Assembly (NCBI RefSeq): GCF_006546985.1
Contig: NZ_VATK01000001.1
Span: 186,001 to 250,000 of the forward strand
Length of the DNA stretch: 64,000 nt
Reading direction: 5' to 3'
From: Bacillus sp. 03113
GTDB taxonomy: Bacteria > Bacillota > Bacilli > Bacillales > Cytobacillaceae
The position numbers and the translations under genes were made by a program. The notes under the pieces are model-generated. The model saw only the letters and a program-made list of their open reading frames with translations, had not been told where the DNA came from and ran no database searches. Positions 53,064-61,786 of this stretch are shown piece by piece; the stretch's first letter is position 1, and every line of letters starts with the position of its first letter.

Positions 53064-53801
53064 TTGAAAAAAAGAGAATTTTTGTTTTGCTCTTTAATTC
53101 TAAATATTGTTTTGATTACAATGGCATTCGTTTTTATTCATCAAAAAGGAGGACTTTCACACTTAAAAAATATGTTAGGAAATACATCAACGCTTCATAA
53201 AAACAGTATTTCACTAGTAAAAGAGGAGGCAAAGACGATAAGTAGTACAAAACACCATGATGTTGTTTTTTTAGGCGATAGTCATACGGAATACTTCGAA
53301 TGGGGAGAATATTTTTTAGGAATAACTGTTTCTAATCAAGGGATTGCTGGTGATACATCAAAAAAATTATTAGAACGTTTAAATCAGGTTAAAGCTGTTA
53401 CACCTAAAAAAATATTTTTGATGATAGGCATAAATGATTTGAAAAAAGGGTTATCTGTTCAGCAAGTATCGGATTATTATAAAGAAATTATTAACGTAAT
53501 AATACGTGATAATCCAGATGTTAAATTATATACACAGAGCGTTTTATATGTTAATAGAAATAAATTTCCAATGTATTTTAAAAAAAATGCCAATAAACTG
53601 AATAAGAAAGTACAAGATTTAAATAAAGAAATTGAACGTTTAAGTAATACAAGGAAAAATATAAACTATATTGATGTAAATAATGTTTTACAAGAAAAAG
53701 ATGAGTTACCAGGCGATTTAACAGTTGACGGTCTACACTTAAATGCTAAAGGATATAAAAAATGGACAGAACACTTAAGTCCATATATCAAGGAACGGTA
53801 A
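53064..53801 (+). CDS. Membrane-anchored SGNH/GDSL hydrolase
   Basis: 245 residues. A signal anchor at 7-27 (FCSLILNIVLITMAFVFIH), then the four SGNH blocks: FLGDSHTEYF (Ser), NQGIAGDTS (Gly), MIGINDLKKG (Asn) and VDGLHLNAKGY (Asp, His). Such extracytoplasmic esterases act on cell-wall acetyl groups, lipids or sugars. Start TTG 53064 behind GGGGGGA. The gene is clearly more A/T-rich (many AAA, ATA, AAT codons) than its neighbours, hinting at transfer. Confidence 0.82.
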   Translation: MKKREFLFCSLILNIVLITMAFVFIHQKGGLSHLKNMLGNTSTLHKNSISLVKEEAKTISSTKHHDVVFLGDSHTEYFEWGEYFLGITVSNQGIAGDTSKKLLERLNQVKAVTPKKIFLMIGINDLKKGLSVQQVSDYYKEIINVIIRDNPDVKLYTQSVLYVNRNKFPMYFKKNANKLNKKVQDLNKEIERLSNTRKNINYIDVNNVLQEKDELPGDLTVDGLHLNAKGYKKWTEHLSPYIKER

Positions 53802-54063
53802 GACGATAAACATAAGTTTAATATTTAAATCTTCATTGAGTTAATAGGAAGATGCCGAAGAATCTTTTGAACGAAAGAGTAGAAGAAGGGAATATCTAAA
53901 CGTTCGCAGAAAAGAACGAAATTGTTTGACTTTAGAGTAAAAAGTTGTCAAAATAGCAAATGTAAGCGAATTCAAAAACATTGTTTTACAAGAGACAATC
54001 ACTTTAAGAATGATTGTGATTGGAATGTAAGCAGGAGGTGAAAATGACGGGTGATTGCAATTT

Positions 54064-54077
54064 TGAAACCGCTTGCA
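54064..54077 (+). promoter_or_regulatory. cre site (CcpA operator) of the GH32 gene
   Basis: TGAAACCGCTTGCA fits TGNAANCGNTNNCA at all fixed positions and overlaps a possible -35 at 54073. It predicts glucose repression of the fructanase. Confidence 0.7.
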
Positions 54078-54110
54078 TAATTGAATATGTGAAATGTTTA
54101 ATAAACAAAT

Positions 54111-54128
54111 AATTCGTAAGTACGAATT
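54111..54128. promoter_or_regulatory. Perfect palindrome downstream of the fructanase promoter
   Basis: AATTCGTA-AG-TACGAATT, an 8-bp perfect dyad. Its position after the presumed -10 would suit a repressor operator. Confidence 0.5.
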
Positions 54129-54237
54129 GAAAATAAAAAATGAGTATGTGTGTTGAATCCACTCTAAGGAAAAGCGTAAGGGTCATGTTAACGAATGAAA
54201 ATCATTTTAGTTTCACAAAAAATAGTATTCGGGGGAA

Positions 54238-55980
54238 ATGAAATTGAACCAATATGTAAAGAAGCTGATGATTGTTTTATTGTTATCGATGGTCGTATTG
54301 CCTATTAGTGGAAAAGCTTTGGAATCTGATTTATATCAAGAAACATATCGTAATCAGTATCATTATTCTGCAAAGAAAAACTGGTTAAACGATCCGAATG
54401 GTTTAGTTTATTTTGATGGGGTCTATCATATGTTTTACCAGCACAATCCTGAAGGGAATGAGTGGGGGAATATGTCTTGGGGTCATGCAACAAGTACCGA
54501 TCTTGTTCATTGGGAGGAACAGGAGGTTGCGATCCCTCAAGCAGAGAATAGCCCTTGGGTCGATTTTTGGTTTAAAACAGACGCAGATGAAAAACCCGTT
54601 CATTATATTGGAACACCAACTACCAACTGGGATGGCGGTCATCCAAATGGGAAGAAATATATTTTTAGCGGCTCTATTATTGTTGATAAAGAGAACGTCG
54701 CAGGCTTTGGTGAAAACGCTTTACTCGCCTATTATACAAGCACCTATCAAGTTGCAGTAAGAGACGATGATACAAGCATAGATCCATTAGGAAATTATTT
54801 GGGATTGCGTGAAATCCAAGAGCAATGTCTGGCCTACAGCACAGATGGAGGTAAGACCTTTACAAAGTATCAAGGCTCAACGCCTGTCTTGCCTGTAACG
54901 GCAGTACCGAATGGACAAACGGGGAATTTCCGTGACCCGAAAGTCGTATATGATGACCAGCATAAAAAATGGTTAATGCCACTTGTTGCGGGGCAGGAAG
55001 TCACCATTTTTTCATCTACTAATCTAAAAGACTGGACCTATGAATCTAGTATTATTCGTGAACATGACAGAGGGGTCGGCGTTTGGGAATGTCCTGAACT
55101 GATTCCGATGCGAGTAAAAGGAACAGATGAATTAAAATGGGTGCTATCGCTTAGTGTACAAGCGGGTGCACCTGCGGGCGGCTCTGGCATGCAGTATTTT
55201 GTAGGAGACTTTGATGGAAAGCTATTTCATCCATTAACGAACGATACGTTGAAAAATCCTAAATGGTTAGATTTTGGTGAAGATTTATATGCGGGAATGA
55301 CATTTAGCAATGTACCAGATCGAACTATCATGCTAGGATGGATGTCGAATTGGGCGTATGTTGGTGAGCAAAAAACGACGCCATGGAAGGGTGAGATGAC
55401 GCTGCCTCGTGAACTGACACTGGTAAAAAATGGAGAGAATGATTATAAAATTATCCAAAAACCTGTTAAAGAAATTGATCAAATCAGTCAAGGGAACATT
55501 CAATTAGGTGATCGGAAAATAAAAGCGATCGAAACAGAAAAAACATCTCAAATTACAAACTTCCAAGGAACACAATATAAAGTGAGTGCAAATTTTTCTT
55601 GGAAAGATGATCTAACTCCAGATAACGTTGGTTTCAAACTAAGACAATCAGAAGATGGCTCGAAATATATAAGTGTAGGCTATAATCCGAAAAGTCAGGA
55701 AGCTTATATTAAACGTTCTACAGATGGTGAGAATATAAATCGTGATCAGACGAAAGTAAAGCTTGAAGGAAACCCTAAAAATATTAAGCTTACTGTTTAT
55801 ATAGACTCATCTTCCATTGAGGTATTCGTCAATGATGGCGAGAAAACTTTAACTCAAATTGTGTACCCAAATCCAGAAAACCCAAGTGATACGAAAAACC
55901 TATCATTTTTTGCAAGTAATGGGGAAGTGCAAATTTCAAATGCAATAGGATCTCATTTGAAAAGCATTTGGGGGAACTAA
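54238..55980 (+). CDS. Secreted GH32 fructan hydrolase (levanase/inulinase type)
   Basis: Hydrolyses beta-fructans or sucrose outside the cell; 580 residues with a signal peptide (KK start, hydrophobic 11-23, cleavage near ISGKALES). GH32 residues: nucleophile Asp52 in WLNDPNG, transition-state Asp233 in FRDPK, acid/base Glu284 in WECPE. C-terminal beta-sandwich from about residue 440. Shorter than B. subtilis SacC (677), lacking the extra C-terminal domain. No levan PTS genes adjoin, so released fructose must enter by another route. cre site and palindrome upstream. Confidence 0.9.
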   Translation: MKLNQYVKKLMIVLLLSMVVLPISGKALESDLYQETYRNQYHYSAKKNWLNDPNGLVYFDGVYHMFYQHNPEGNEWGNMSWGHATSTDLVHWEEQEVAIPQAENSPWVDFWFKTDADEKPVHYIGTPTTNWDGGHPNGKKYIFSGSIIVDKENVAGFGENALLAYYTSTYQVAVRDDDTSIDPLGNYLGLREIQEQCLAYSTDGGKTFTKYQGSTPVLPVTAVPNGQTGNFRDPKVVYDDQHKKWLMPLVAGQEVTIFSSTNLKDWTYESSIIREHDRGVGVWECPELIPMRVKGTDELKWVLSLSVQAGAPAGGSGMQYFVGDFDGKLFHPLTNDTLKNPKWLDFGEDLYAGMTFSNVPDRTIMLGWMSNWAYVGEQKTTPWKGEMTLPRELTLVKNGENDYKIIQKPVKEIDQISQGNIQLGDRKIKAIETEKTSQITNFQGTQYKVSANFSWKDDLTPDNVGFKLRQSEDGSKYISVGYNPKSQEAYIKRSTDGENINRDQTKVKLEGNPKNIKLTVYIDSSSIEVFVNDGEKTLTQIVYPNPENPSDTKNLSFFASNGEVQISNAIGSHLKSIWGN

Positions 55981-56190
55981 CCATCAGTGGGGTGCAGACA
56001 AAAGTACGACGTCCTGTCACATTGTCTGCACTAACTCTTCCTATATGTCGAAAAATCCCCGACTGTTTAAAGTTACACTTAATCACTTATCCTTATATTT
56101 ATATATCCAAGAAAAAGGAATTTATAATAGAAAAAGAGAATAAGTTAACTAGGATATCTATCTTAAAAATGTAAGGATGAATTAGTAAAA

Positions 56191-56673
56191 ATGGCACAAG
56201 TGAAAACAAATGCAATGCGGATACTTGATTCAAAAAAGGTTGATTACCATTTCATTACCTATGATAACAAAGATGGGAAAATTGATGGGGTATCGGTTGC
56301 AGAAAAAATTCAGAAAGATCCGAGTGAAGTTTTTAAAACACTAGTAGCGCAAGGGCATAGTAAAGAGATTTATGTTTTTGTTATTCCTGTTGCAGAAGAG
56401 CTTGATTTAAAAAAAGCAGCGAAGGCAGCAGGTGAAAAAAAGGTTGAGATGATTCATGTCAAGGATATTCAAAAGCATACAGGCTATATTAGAGGCGGCT
56501 GTTCTCCTGTCGGGATGAAAAAGCAGTATCCAACCTTTATTGACAGCCATGCAGAAGAAAATCCTTCAATAGTGGTTAGCGGTGGGAAGATTGGTGTTCA
56601 AATTGAGCTGGCAGTCGATCATTTAAAAGAAGTGACGAATGCAAAGATAGAAGATATCATTAAAGATCATTAA
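56191..56673 (+). CDS. ybaK: Cys-tRNA(Pro) deacylase YbaK/EbsC
   Basis: 160 residues, YbaK domain. Removes cysteine mis-attached to tRNA-Pro. Seen: TNAMRILDSKKVDYHFITYD at the N-terminus, FKTLVAQG, the catalytic Lys in KAAGEKKVEM, HTGYIRGGCSPVGMKK and the closing SGGKIGVQIEL. Free-standing gene; AAGGATG is a weak, distant ribosome site. Confidence 0.9.
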   Translation: MAQVKTNAMRILDSKKVDYHFITYDNKDGKIDGVSVAEKIQKDPSEVFKTLVAQGHSKEIYVFVIPVAEELDLKKAAKAAGEKKVEMIHVKDIQKHTGYIRGGCSPVGMKKQYPTFIDSHAEENPSIVVSGGKIGVQIELAVDHLKEVTNAKIEDIIKDH

Positions 56674-56760
56674 TGTATAAACGATCAGCAAATTTGTGAA
56701 AAGAGTAACAATAAAAGCGGTTAAACCTAAATGATATGCTCTGAATCACCCTTTCAAATC

Positions 56761-56787
56761 ACCAAAATAGGCGGATTGCATACATTA
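56761..56787 (+). promoter_or_regulatory. Possible sigma-K (late mother-cell) promoter
   Basis: AC at 56761, 16 bases, CATACATTA at 56779-56787, close to the sigma-K consensus AC-N16/17-CATANNNTA. It lies 29 bases before the coat-like gene start. Confidence 0.6.
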
Positions 56788-56815
56788 CATAGAAGATGCT
56801 TTGAAAGGGGATTAA

Positions 56816-57214
56816 ATGATGTTTGTACCGCCGTTTTATTACTATCCGCTACCGTATGATGATCAATATGAATTTCGTCAACAACCTGGAAGCCCGCCGC
56901 CTTTTCCGCCAGGCTTTCCTGGGGGACCGTCATCTCCTGGAGGGGCGCCAGGAGGGGGAGGAGCACCAACATCACCACCGCCATCCTATACACCGCAGCT
57001 CCTAGAATCACCCTCTCTTTATGCCGTTGATCCAGGATCAATGAGAAGATGCTTATATCGCTTCACATATGTTTGGCTTCGGAACGGACGAAGCTTTTGG
57101 TTTTATCCGACATACATTGGAAGAACTTCCGTTGCTGGTTACCGTTGGAGAGGCAATCGTTGGATGTACTATGGAACAGACGCGGATCGAATTCGTTCCT
57201 TCCAATGCTCTTAA
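56816..57214 (+). CDS. Pro/Gly-rich coat-like protein with Tyr/Trp-rich C-terminus
   Basis: 132 residues. The N-terminus is Tyr/Pro-rich (FVPPFYYYPLPYDDQYEF). Then comes a low-complexity Pro-Gly-Ser stretch (about 24-58). A conserved-looking C-terminal domain is rich in Arg, Tyr and Trp (CLYRFTYVWLRNGRSFWFYPTYIGRTSVAGYRWRGNRW) and ends in Cys-Ser. I have seen this C-terminal type in many spore formers annotated as hypothetical or transporter. The promoter pattern and composition point to a spore coat or outer-layer protein; not proven. AAAGGGG precedes the ATG pair at 56816/56819. Confidence 0.7.
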   Translation: MMFVPPFYYYPLPYDDQYEFRQQPGSPPPFPPGFPGGPSSPGGAPGGGGAPTSPPPSYTPQLLESPSLYAVDPGSMRRCLYRFTYVWLRNGRSFWFYPTYIGRTSVAGYRWRGNRWMYYGTDADRIRSFQCS

Positions 57215-57234
57215 GTTGAGAGGAATTTCAAAAA

Positions 57235-57264
57235 AAAAGAGGTGTTCAATTAGACACCTCTTTT
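57235..57264. terminator. Terminator after the coat-like gene
   Basis: AAAAGAGGTGT pairs with ACACCTCTTTT around an 8-base loop, A and T flanks on both sides; it can also serve the convergent cyd operon. Confidence 0.8.
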
Positions 57265-57301
57265 AACATTTTTCTTTAAACCTGATCAAGACCCTGCACT
57301 T

Positions 57302-59041
57302 TCATATTTTCACTAGACTTTTTGGAAAATCAAGCTGATATAATTTCTGATATCGAAGTGATTTCTCCATCAATTCCTCGTGTGTCCCTTTCATCAAGAT
57401 TTTCCCATTCTCCATAAAAAGGATCTCGTCCATGTCCTCAACGCCAACGAGGTGATGAGTGATCCAAATGATCGTTTTCCCTTGCAGACTTGAAAAAATC
57501 GTGGAGAGCAGCTCCTTTTCAGTCCGTGGGTCAAGGCCGGCATTAGGCTCGTCTAAAAGGACGATCGGGGTATTTTGCAGTAAGATTCGACTAAGTGCAA
57601 TGCGCTGTCGTTCTCCCCCTGAAAATCGTTGCCCCATCTCATGCATTGGAGTTTGATATCCTTGTGGAAGTGCAGCAATTAATGGCTCCAATTGCGAAAG
57701 CTTAATAGCCTTGTTTAGCTCCTCATCTGATGCTTTTTCATTTCCTAATCGAATATTATTTTCAAGTGTGGTATCAAATAAATGAGGGTTCTGATTTAAA
57801 ACAGAAATCATCTTCGAAATTTGGTGACCATAAGCAGCTGCAGACGCTCCATTAATGGTAACAGCTCCACTGGTAGGAATAAGAGCCCCGTGTAACAGCT
57901 TCAATAACGTCGATTTTCCTGAACCACTCTTCCCGATAATGGCGATTCGTCTTCCTTGCGGGATTTCGATAGAAATATCATTTACAGCATAATCATCTCC
58001 TTCATCATAACGAAAGCTAACATTTTCTACCGAAATGAGAGCGTTTTGTACCGTGTTCTCTATTAAAAGACCTGTATGTAAGGATGGCTCTTTTAGACTC
58101 ACCATTCTTAAACGTGAAAGTGAATCCTGATACTGTGGAATTTTCTCTATCGCATTTGAAACGGCAAGAAAGGATTCCATAATGGGAAAAGCAACTAAAA
58201 TAATAGCAGCGATCAATGTTACCGAGATCCTTTGCTCTGTATATAGCTGTGCTGACCAATAGATAAGAGAGATGACAACAAGGCCGATCACCAGTTGACT
58301 AAAAAATCCTCTCCAGCGAACAAAGCGATGCAAGGTCTGATGAATATGAGCAACCTTCTTTTCATCCTTTTCATAATCTAAAACAAAATCGTTCGCTCTT
58401 CCGCTGATCATCCAGTCACCAATTCCAAGAATAGAATCTGTCAGCTTTTGATAAAGTCCGCTTCTCTCCTTCTTCAATTGGATATGCTTCCTCTTTGTGA
58501 TCAGATAAGAAAGAAAAGGAATGATGATGACAAGAATAAAAATATAAAAAGCCATCAAAAGCGAAAATGTGAAATCAAATAATCCGAGTGTACCAATAAC
58601 GATCCCATACATCAAAAGCACGGCGATGCTAGGGAAAATCGTTCGCAAGTACACGTTTTGAAGCTGTTCAATATCCTCAGCAAGAAGGCCAAGCATATCT
58701 CCTAAGCGGTAACGTGAACGAATAAAAAGGGCTTGAGGCTCTAAAATTTGGTAAAGCCTTACCCTCATTTTAGATAAAATTCGCAAAATGGTATCATGGC
58801 TTATTAATCGTTCTACATAATGAAGGACTGCGCGACTAATTCCGAACGTACGGACCCCAACAATCGGAACATAAACCATTAATACATTCTCGGGGCGGAG
58901 GGCCGATTTGGAAATAAGGAATCCTGATGTAAACGTGAGCATAGCAGCTGACATAAGAGTCAGAATGCTTAGAACGATGATTAGGCTAAAGCGTCTCTTG
59001 TTTCCTTTCGTAAATGGACTCAGCCATTTTTCCTGTTTCAA
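57302..59041 (-). CDS. cydC: Cysteine/glutathione-type ABC exporter subunit CydC
   Basis: 579 residues; a six-helix membrane half and an ATPase half (Walker A GKSGSGKST, signature FSGGERQR, Walker B IVLLDEP). It forms a heterodimer with the preceding product. The pair exports reductants or binds haem and is needed to assemble cytochrome bd. This is the last gene of the minus-strand operon. Naming follows the E. coli-style order; in B. subtilis this fourth gene is called cydD. Confidence 0.88.
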   Translation of the reverse strand: MKQEKWLSPFTKGNKRRFSLIIVLSILTLMSAAMLTFTSGFLISKSALRPENVLMVYVPIVGVRTFGISRAVLHYVERLISHDTILRILSKMRVRLYQILEPQALFIRSRYRLGDMLGLLAEDIEQLQNVYLRTIFPSIAVLLMYGIVIGTLGLFDFTFSLLMAFYIFILVIIIPFLSYLITKRKHIQLKKERSGLYQKLTDSILGIGDWMISGRANDFVLDYEKDEKKVAHIHQTLHRFVRWRGFFSQLVIGLVVISLIYWSAQLYTEQRISVTLIAAIILVAFPIMESFLAVSNAIEKIPQYQDSLSRLRMVSLKEPSLHTGLLIENTVQNALISVENVSFRYDEGDDYAVNDISIEIPQGRRIAIIGKSGSGKSTLLKLLHGALIPTSGAVTINGASAAAYGHQISKMISVLNQNPHLFDTTLENNIRLGNEKASDEELNKAIKLSQLEPLIAALPQGYQTPMHEMGQRFSGGERQRIALSRILLQNTPIVLLDEPNAGLDPRTEKELLSTIFSSLQGKTIIWITHHLVGVEDMDEILFMENGKILMKGTHEELMEKSLRYQKLYQLDFPKSLVKI

Positions 59042-59057
59042 AAAAATCCCTCCGATC

Positions 59058-60773
59058 CTAAGTAGTTAATAATCGATAATACGCTCCTTTTTGGGCAACA
59101 AGCTCGTCATGAGTTCCGATTTCTGCTATTCTCCCTTGATGGAGCACAATAATCATATCCATTTCCTGCATCCAATGAAGACGATGGGTGGCTAAAAAGA
59201 CAAGCTTGTCTTTGAATAATGAAAGCATCGTTTTCTTTAATTCATACTCGGTTTCTATATCGAGGTGAGAGGTCGGTTCATCTAAAAACATAAGCGGACG
59301 CTTGCTTAGAAAAGCACGAGCAAGGGCTACTCTTTGCTCCTGTCCGCCGCTTAAAGACCGCCCTCCTCCTCCGATTTGTTCATTCATACGATTCGGAAGG
59401 CTTTGGACCATTTCCGATAAACCTGCTGCTTTAATCGCCTGATTAATTTCTTCTTCGGTCGCTTCAGGTGTATAAAATCGAATGTTATCTGTAACAGAAG
59501 CGCTAAAAATGTAAGGCTTTTGCGGAATATATGTTGTTTGATTGCGCCAAGCCTGGCTCGTTAAGGGAATTATCTGTCCATTTAGACGTATTTCCCCGCT
59601 TGAGGGGGATAAAAACCCACTTAGTACATCAATCAAAGTTGATTTTCCAGCACCACTTTCGCCGATAATCCCAACTTTCTTTCTTCCATTTAAGGAAAAA
59701 GATATGTCATCCAGGGTAGGAGGGCTTCCTTCTTCTTGAAAAACAGAAATAGAAGAAAGGGTTAGAGCATTTTGCTTAGTTGGAGACTGAAGTTCTTCTG
59801 AAAGGTCTTTTAAATCAACCATTTTCTCTATGCTTGGTTCTTTTAAAATTGCTTGAATTGCTTCTCCGGCTTCTTTTCCATTTAAAGTGGCGTGATAATC
59901 GGCTCCGACCATCCGAACGGGAAGAAAATATTCTGGTGCAAGAATCAGAACGGATAGTGCTGTGACAAGCATTAAATCTCCATCAATCAGCCTCATTCCA
60001 AGTCCTACTGCAACGGATGCAATGGAAAGCATCGAGAAAAAATCGAGAGAAAAGGAAGACAAAAAGGCAACCTTTAACGTCCCCATCGTCGCCTTCCGAT
60101 ACTTGTGACTGACCCTTTCAATACTGCTGCTGTGAGCTTTGCTTTTTCCTAAAAACTTTAACGTCTCTAAACCTCGTAACGAATCTAAAAAATGGTTAGA
60201 AAGAACACGATAGGACGCCCATTGCTGATCCATTTGCTTTTTGGCTGTTAAACCGACAAGGATTAAAAAGGCTATTAATATAGGAAGAGTTACGGTTAAA
60301 ATAATGCCAGAGATGAAATCCTTCCAAAAGATGTAGACCAAGACGAGAGCAGGAACAACACCCATGGAAATCATTCTCGGTAAAATCAACTCTAAATACG
60401 TTCGAAAATGATTGATGCCTTCTAATACAAGTGTCACAAGATTACCTGTTCCGTGATGCTTTGTAAACCTCGGTCCAAGCTCAAAAAGCTTTGTTACGAA
60501 TTGCTGCCGTAGATCTTTGCTTGTTTTTTCAGCAAATTGAAAGGCTATTTTTTGTTGAAGCATCCCGATAAAATGCCGCAAGCTAAAGGCAATCAGAAAG
60601 AAAATAGTTTTAGGTAGTTGGGACTGCAGCGATTGACCAGAAAAAAGCGAAGAGATGACTTCCGCCAGCCACTTCGCTTGTAAAATAATGCAAATACCTT
60701 GAATAAAAGTGAGTACCGTTAACAAAAGGAGAATCGGCTTAATCCCTTTGTATTGAAATAAATTTCGTCCCAT
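59058..60773 (-). CDS. cydD: Cysteine/glutathione-type ABC exporter subunit CydD
   Basis: 571 residues; membrane half with six helices and ATPase half (Walker A GESGAGKST, signature LSGGQEQR, Walker B LMFLDEP). Starts on the cydB stop (they share base 60773) and ends 16 bases before the next gene, so one transcript. In B. subtilis the third gene of cydABCD is named cydC. Required for functional cytochrome bd. Confidence 0.88.
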   Translation of the reverse strand: MGRNLFQYKGIKPILLLLTVLTFIQGICIILQAKWLAEVISSLFSGQSLQSQLPKTIFFLIAFSLRHFIGMLQQKIAFQFAEKTSKDLRQQFVTKLFELGPRFTKHHGTGNLVTLVLEGINHFRTYLELILPRMISMGVVPALVLVYIFWKDFISGIILTVTLPILIAFLILVGLTAKKQMDQQWASYRVLSNHFLDSLRGLETLKFLGKSKAHSSSIERVSHKYRKATMGTLKVAFLSSFSLDFFSMLSIASVAVGLGMRLIDGDLMLVTALSVLILAPEYFLPVRMVGADYHATLNGKEAGEAIQAILKEPSIEKMVDLKDLSEELQSPTKQNALTLSSISVFQEEGSPPTLDDISFSLNGRKKVGIIGESGAGKSTLIDVLSGFLSPSSGEIRLNGQIIPLTSQAWRNQTTYIPQKPYIFSASVTDNIRFYTPEATEEEINQAIKAAGLSEMVQSLPNRMNEQIGGGGRSLSGGQEQRVALARAFLSKRPLMFLDEPTSHLDIETEYELKKTMLSLFKDKLVFLATHRLHWMQEMDMIIVLHQGRIAEIGTHDELVAQKGAYYRLLTT

Positions 60774-61786
60774 TAGTAATCCAAATGCTGTTTCTCATGA
60801 ACCCGTTTATGAAAAACAAAATAGCTCCAAATTTGATAGCCTAATACAAACGGAAGGAGAGTGACAGCTACAATGGTCATAACTTTTAAAGAATAAGTCC
60901 CAGATGCCGCATTCTGTACAGTTAAATCAAAGGTTTTGCCTAAAGAGCTAATCATGACACGCGGGAACATGCCGATAAAGATTGAAGCAAACGATAAAAC
61001 GATAACCGCTCCAGTCATTCCGAATGCCCATCCATCCTTTTTCTTAGAGATAAAGTAGCCAATAAGTAAAAAGGCAGCAATCCCAAGTACAGCAATAATG
61101 GAAAGAATGACTCCGCGAGCTTCAAATAAATCAGTCATGAAATATGTTAAGATCGCAAAAAGTGCAAGCAGCAGGCCGAGTGGAAGAAGGAGCTTGTGAG
61201 CAGTTTTTCTCGCTCTTTCCTGTAATTCCCCAATCGTTCTAAGCGTTGTAAAGGTTAGTCCATGTACAAGGCAAAGCATGACAACGGTGATGCCGCCAAG
61301 AAGAGTATAACCATTAACAATGTCAAAAAAGCCTGCATTCATTTCCATATTTTTATCAATCGGAAGTCCTTTTACTAAGCACGCAAACACGACACCGAAT
61401 AATAATGGAGGTAAAAGGCTGCCTAGAAAAATAACGACATCCCATGTTTTCTTCCAAGTAGGATCCTGAACCTTACCCCTAAATTCAAAGGACACGCCTC
61501 GGCCGATTAAGGCTAAAAGGACGACAACAAGAGGAGTGTAAAAACCGCTGAATAAGGTTGCATACCAATTTGGAAAGGCGGCAAACATCGCCCCTCCAGC
61601 GGTAAGAAGCCAAACTTCATTCGCATCCCAAAAAGGACCAATAGAATTAATTAAAACACGTCTTTCCCCTTCTGTTTTGGCGATGAGTCCTGTTGAGATC
61701 CCGACTCCAAAATCGAAGCCCTCTAAGAAAAAGAATCCGATAAATAAGACAGCAACTAATAAAAACCAAACTTCATTAAGAGCCAA
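60773..61786 (-). CDS. cydB: Cytochrome bd ubiquinol/menaquinol oxidase subunit II
   Basis: 337 residues from TTG 61786, behind GGAGGG; the open frame extends to 61897 only through the cydA overlap. Eight to nine membrane helices. Conserved start LNEVWFLLVAVLFIGFFFLEGFDFGVG and FWDANEVWLLTAGGAMFAAFP. It overlaps cydA by 11 bases. Partner of CydA in the membrane; holds no haem of its own. Confidence 0.92.
   Translation of the reverse strand: MALNEVWFLLVAVLFIGFFFLEGFDFGVGISTGLIAKTEGERRVLINSIGPFWDANEVWLLTAGGAMFAAFPNWYATLFSGFYTPLVVVLLALIGRGVSFEFRGKVQDPTWKKTWDVVIFLGSLLPPLLFGVVFACLVKGLPIDKNMEMNAGFFDIVNGYTLLGGITVVMLCLVHGLTFTTLRTIGELQERARKTAHKLLLPLGLLLALFAILTYFMTDLFEARGVILSIIAVLGIAAFLLIGYFISKKKDGWAFGMTGAVIVLSFASIFIGMFPRVMISSLGKTFDLTVQNAASGTYSLKVMTIVAVTLLPFVLGYQIWSYFVFHKRVHEKQHLDY

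Larger units (their letters stand above)
53802..54237. other. 436-base spacer before the fructanase gene
   Basis: No gene seen. It carries a cre site and a perfect palindrome (listed separately), and TTGCAT (54073) with TTTAAT about 18 bases on is a possible promoter. The last 100 bases form the leader. No antiterminator (RAT) element of the SacT/SacY type was found. Confidence 0.5.
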
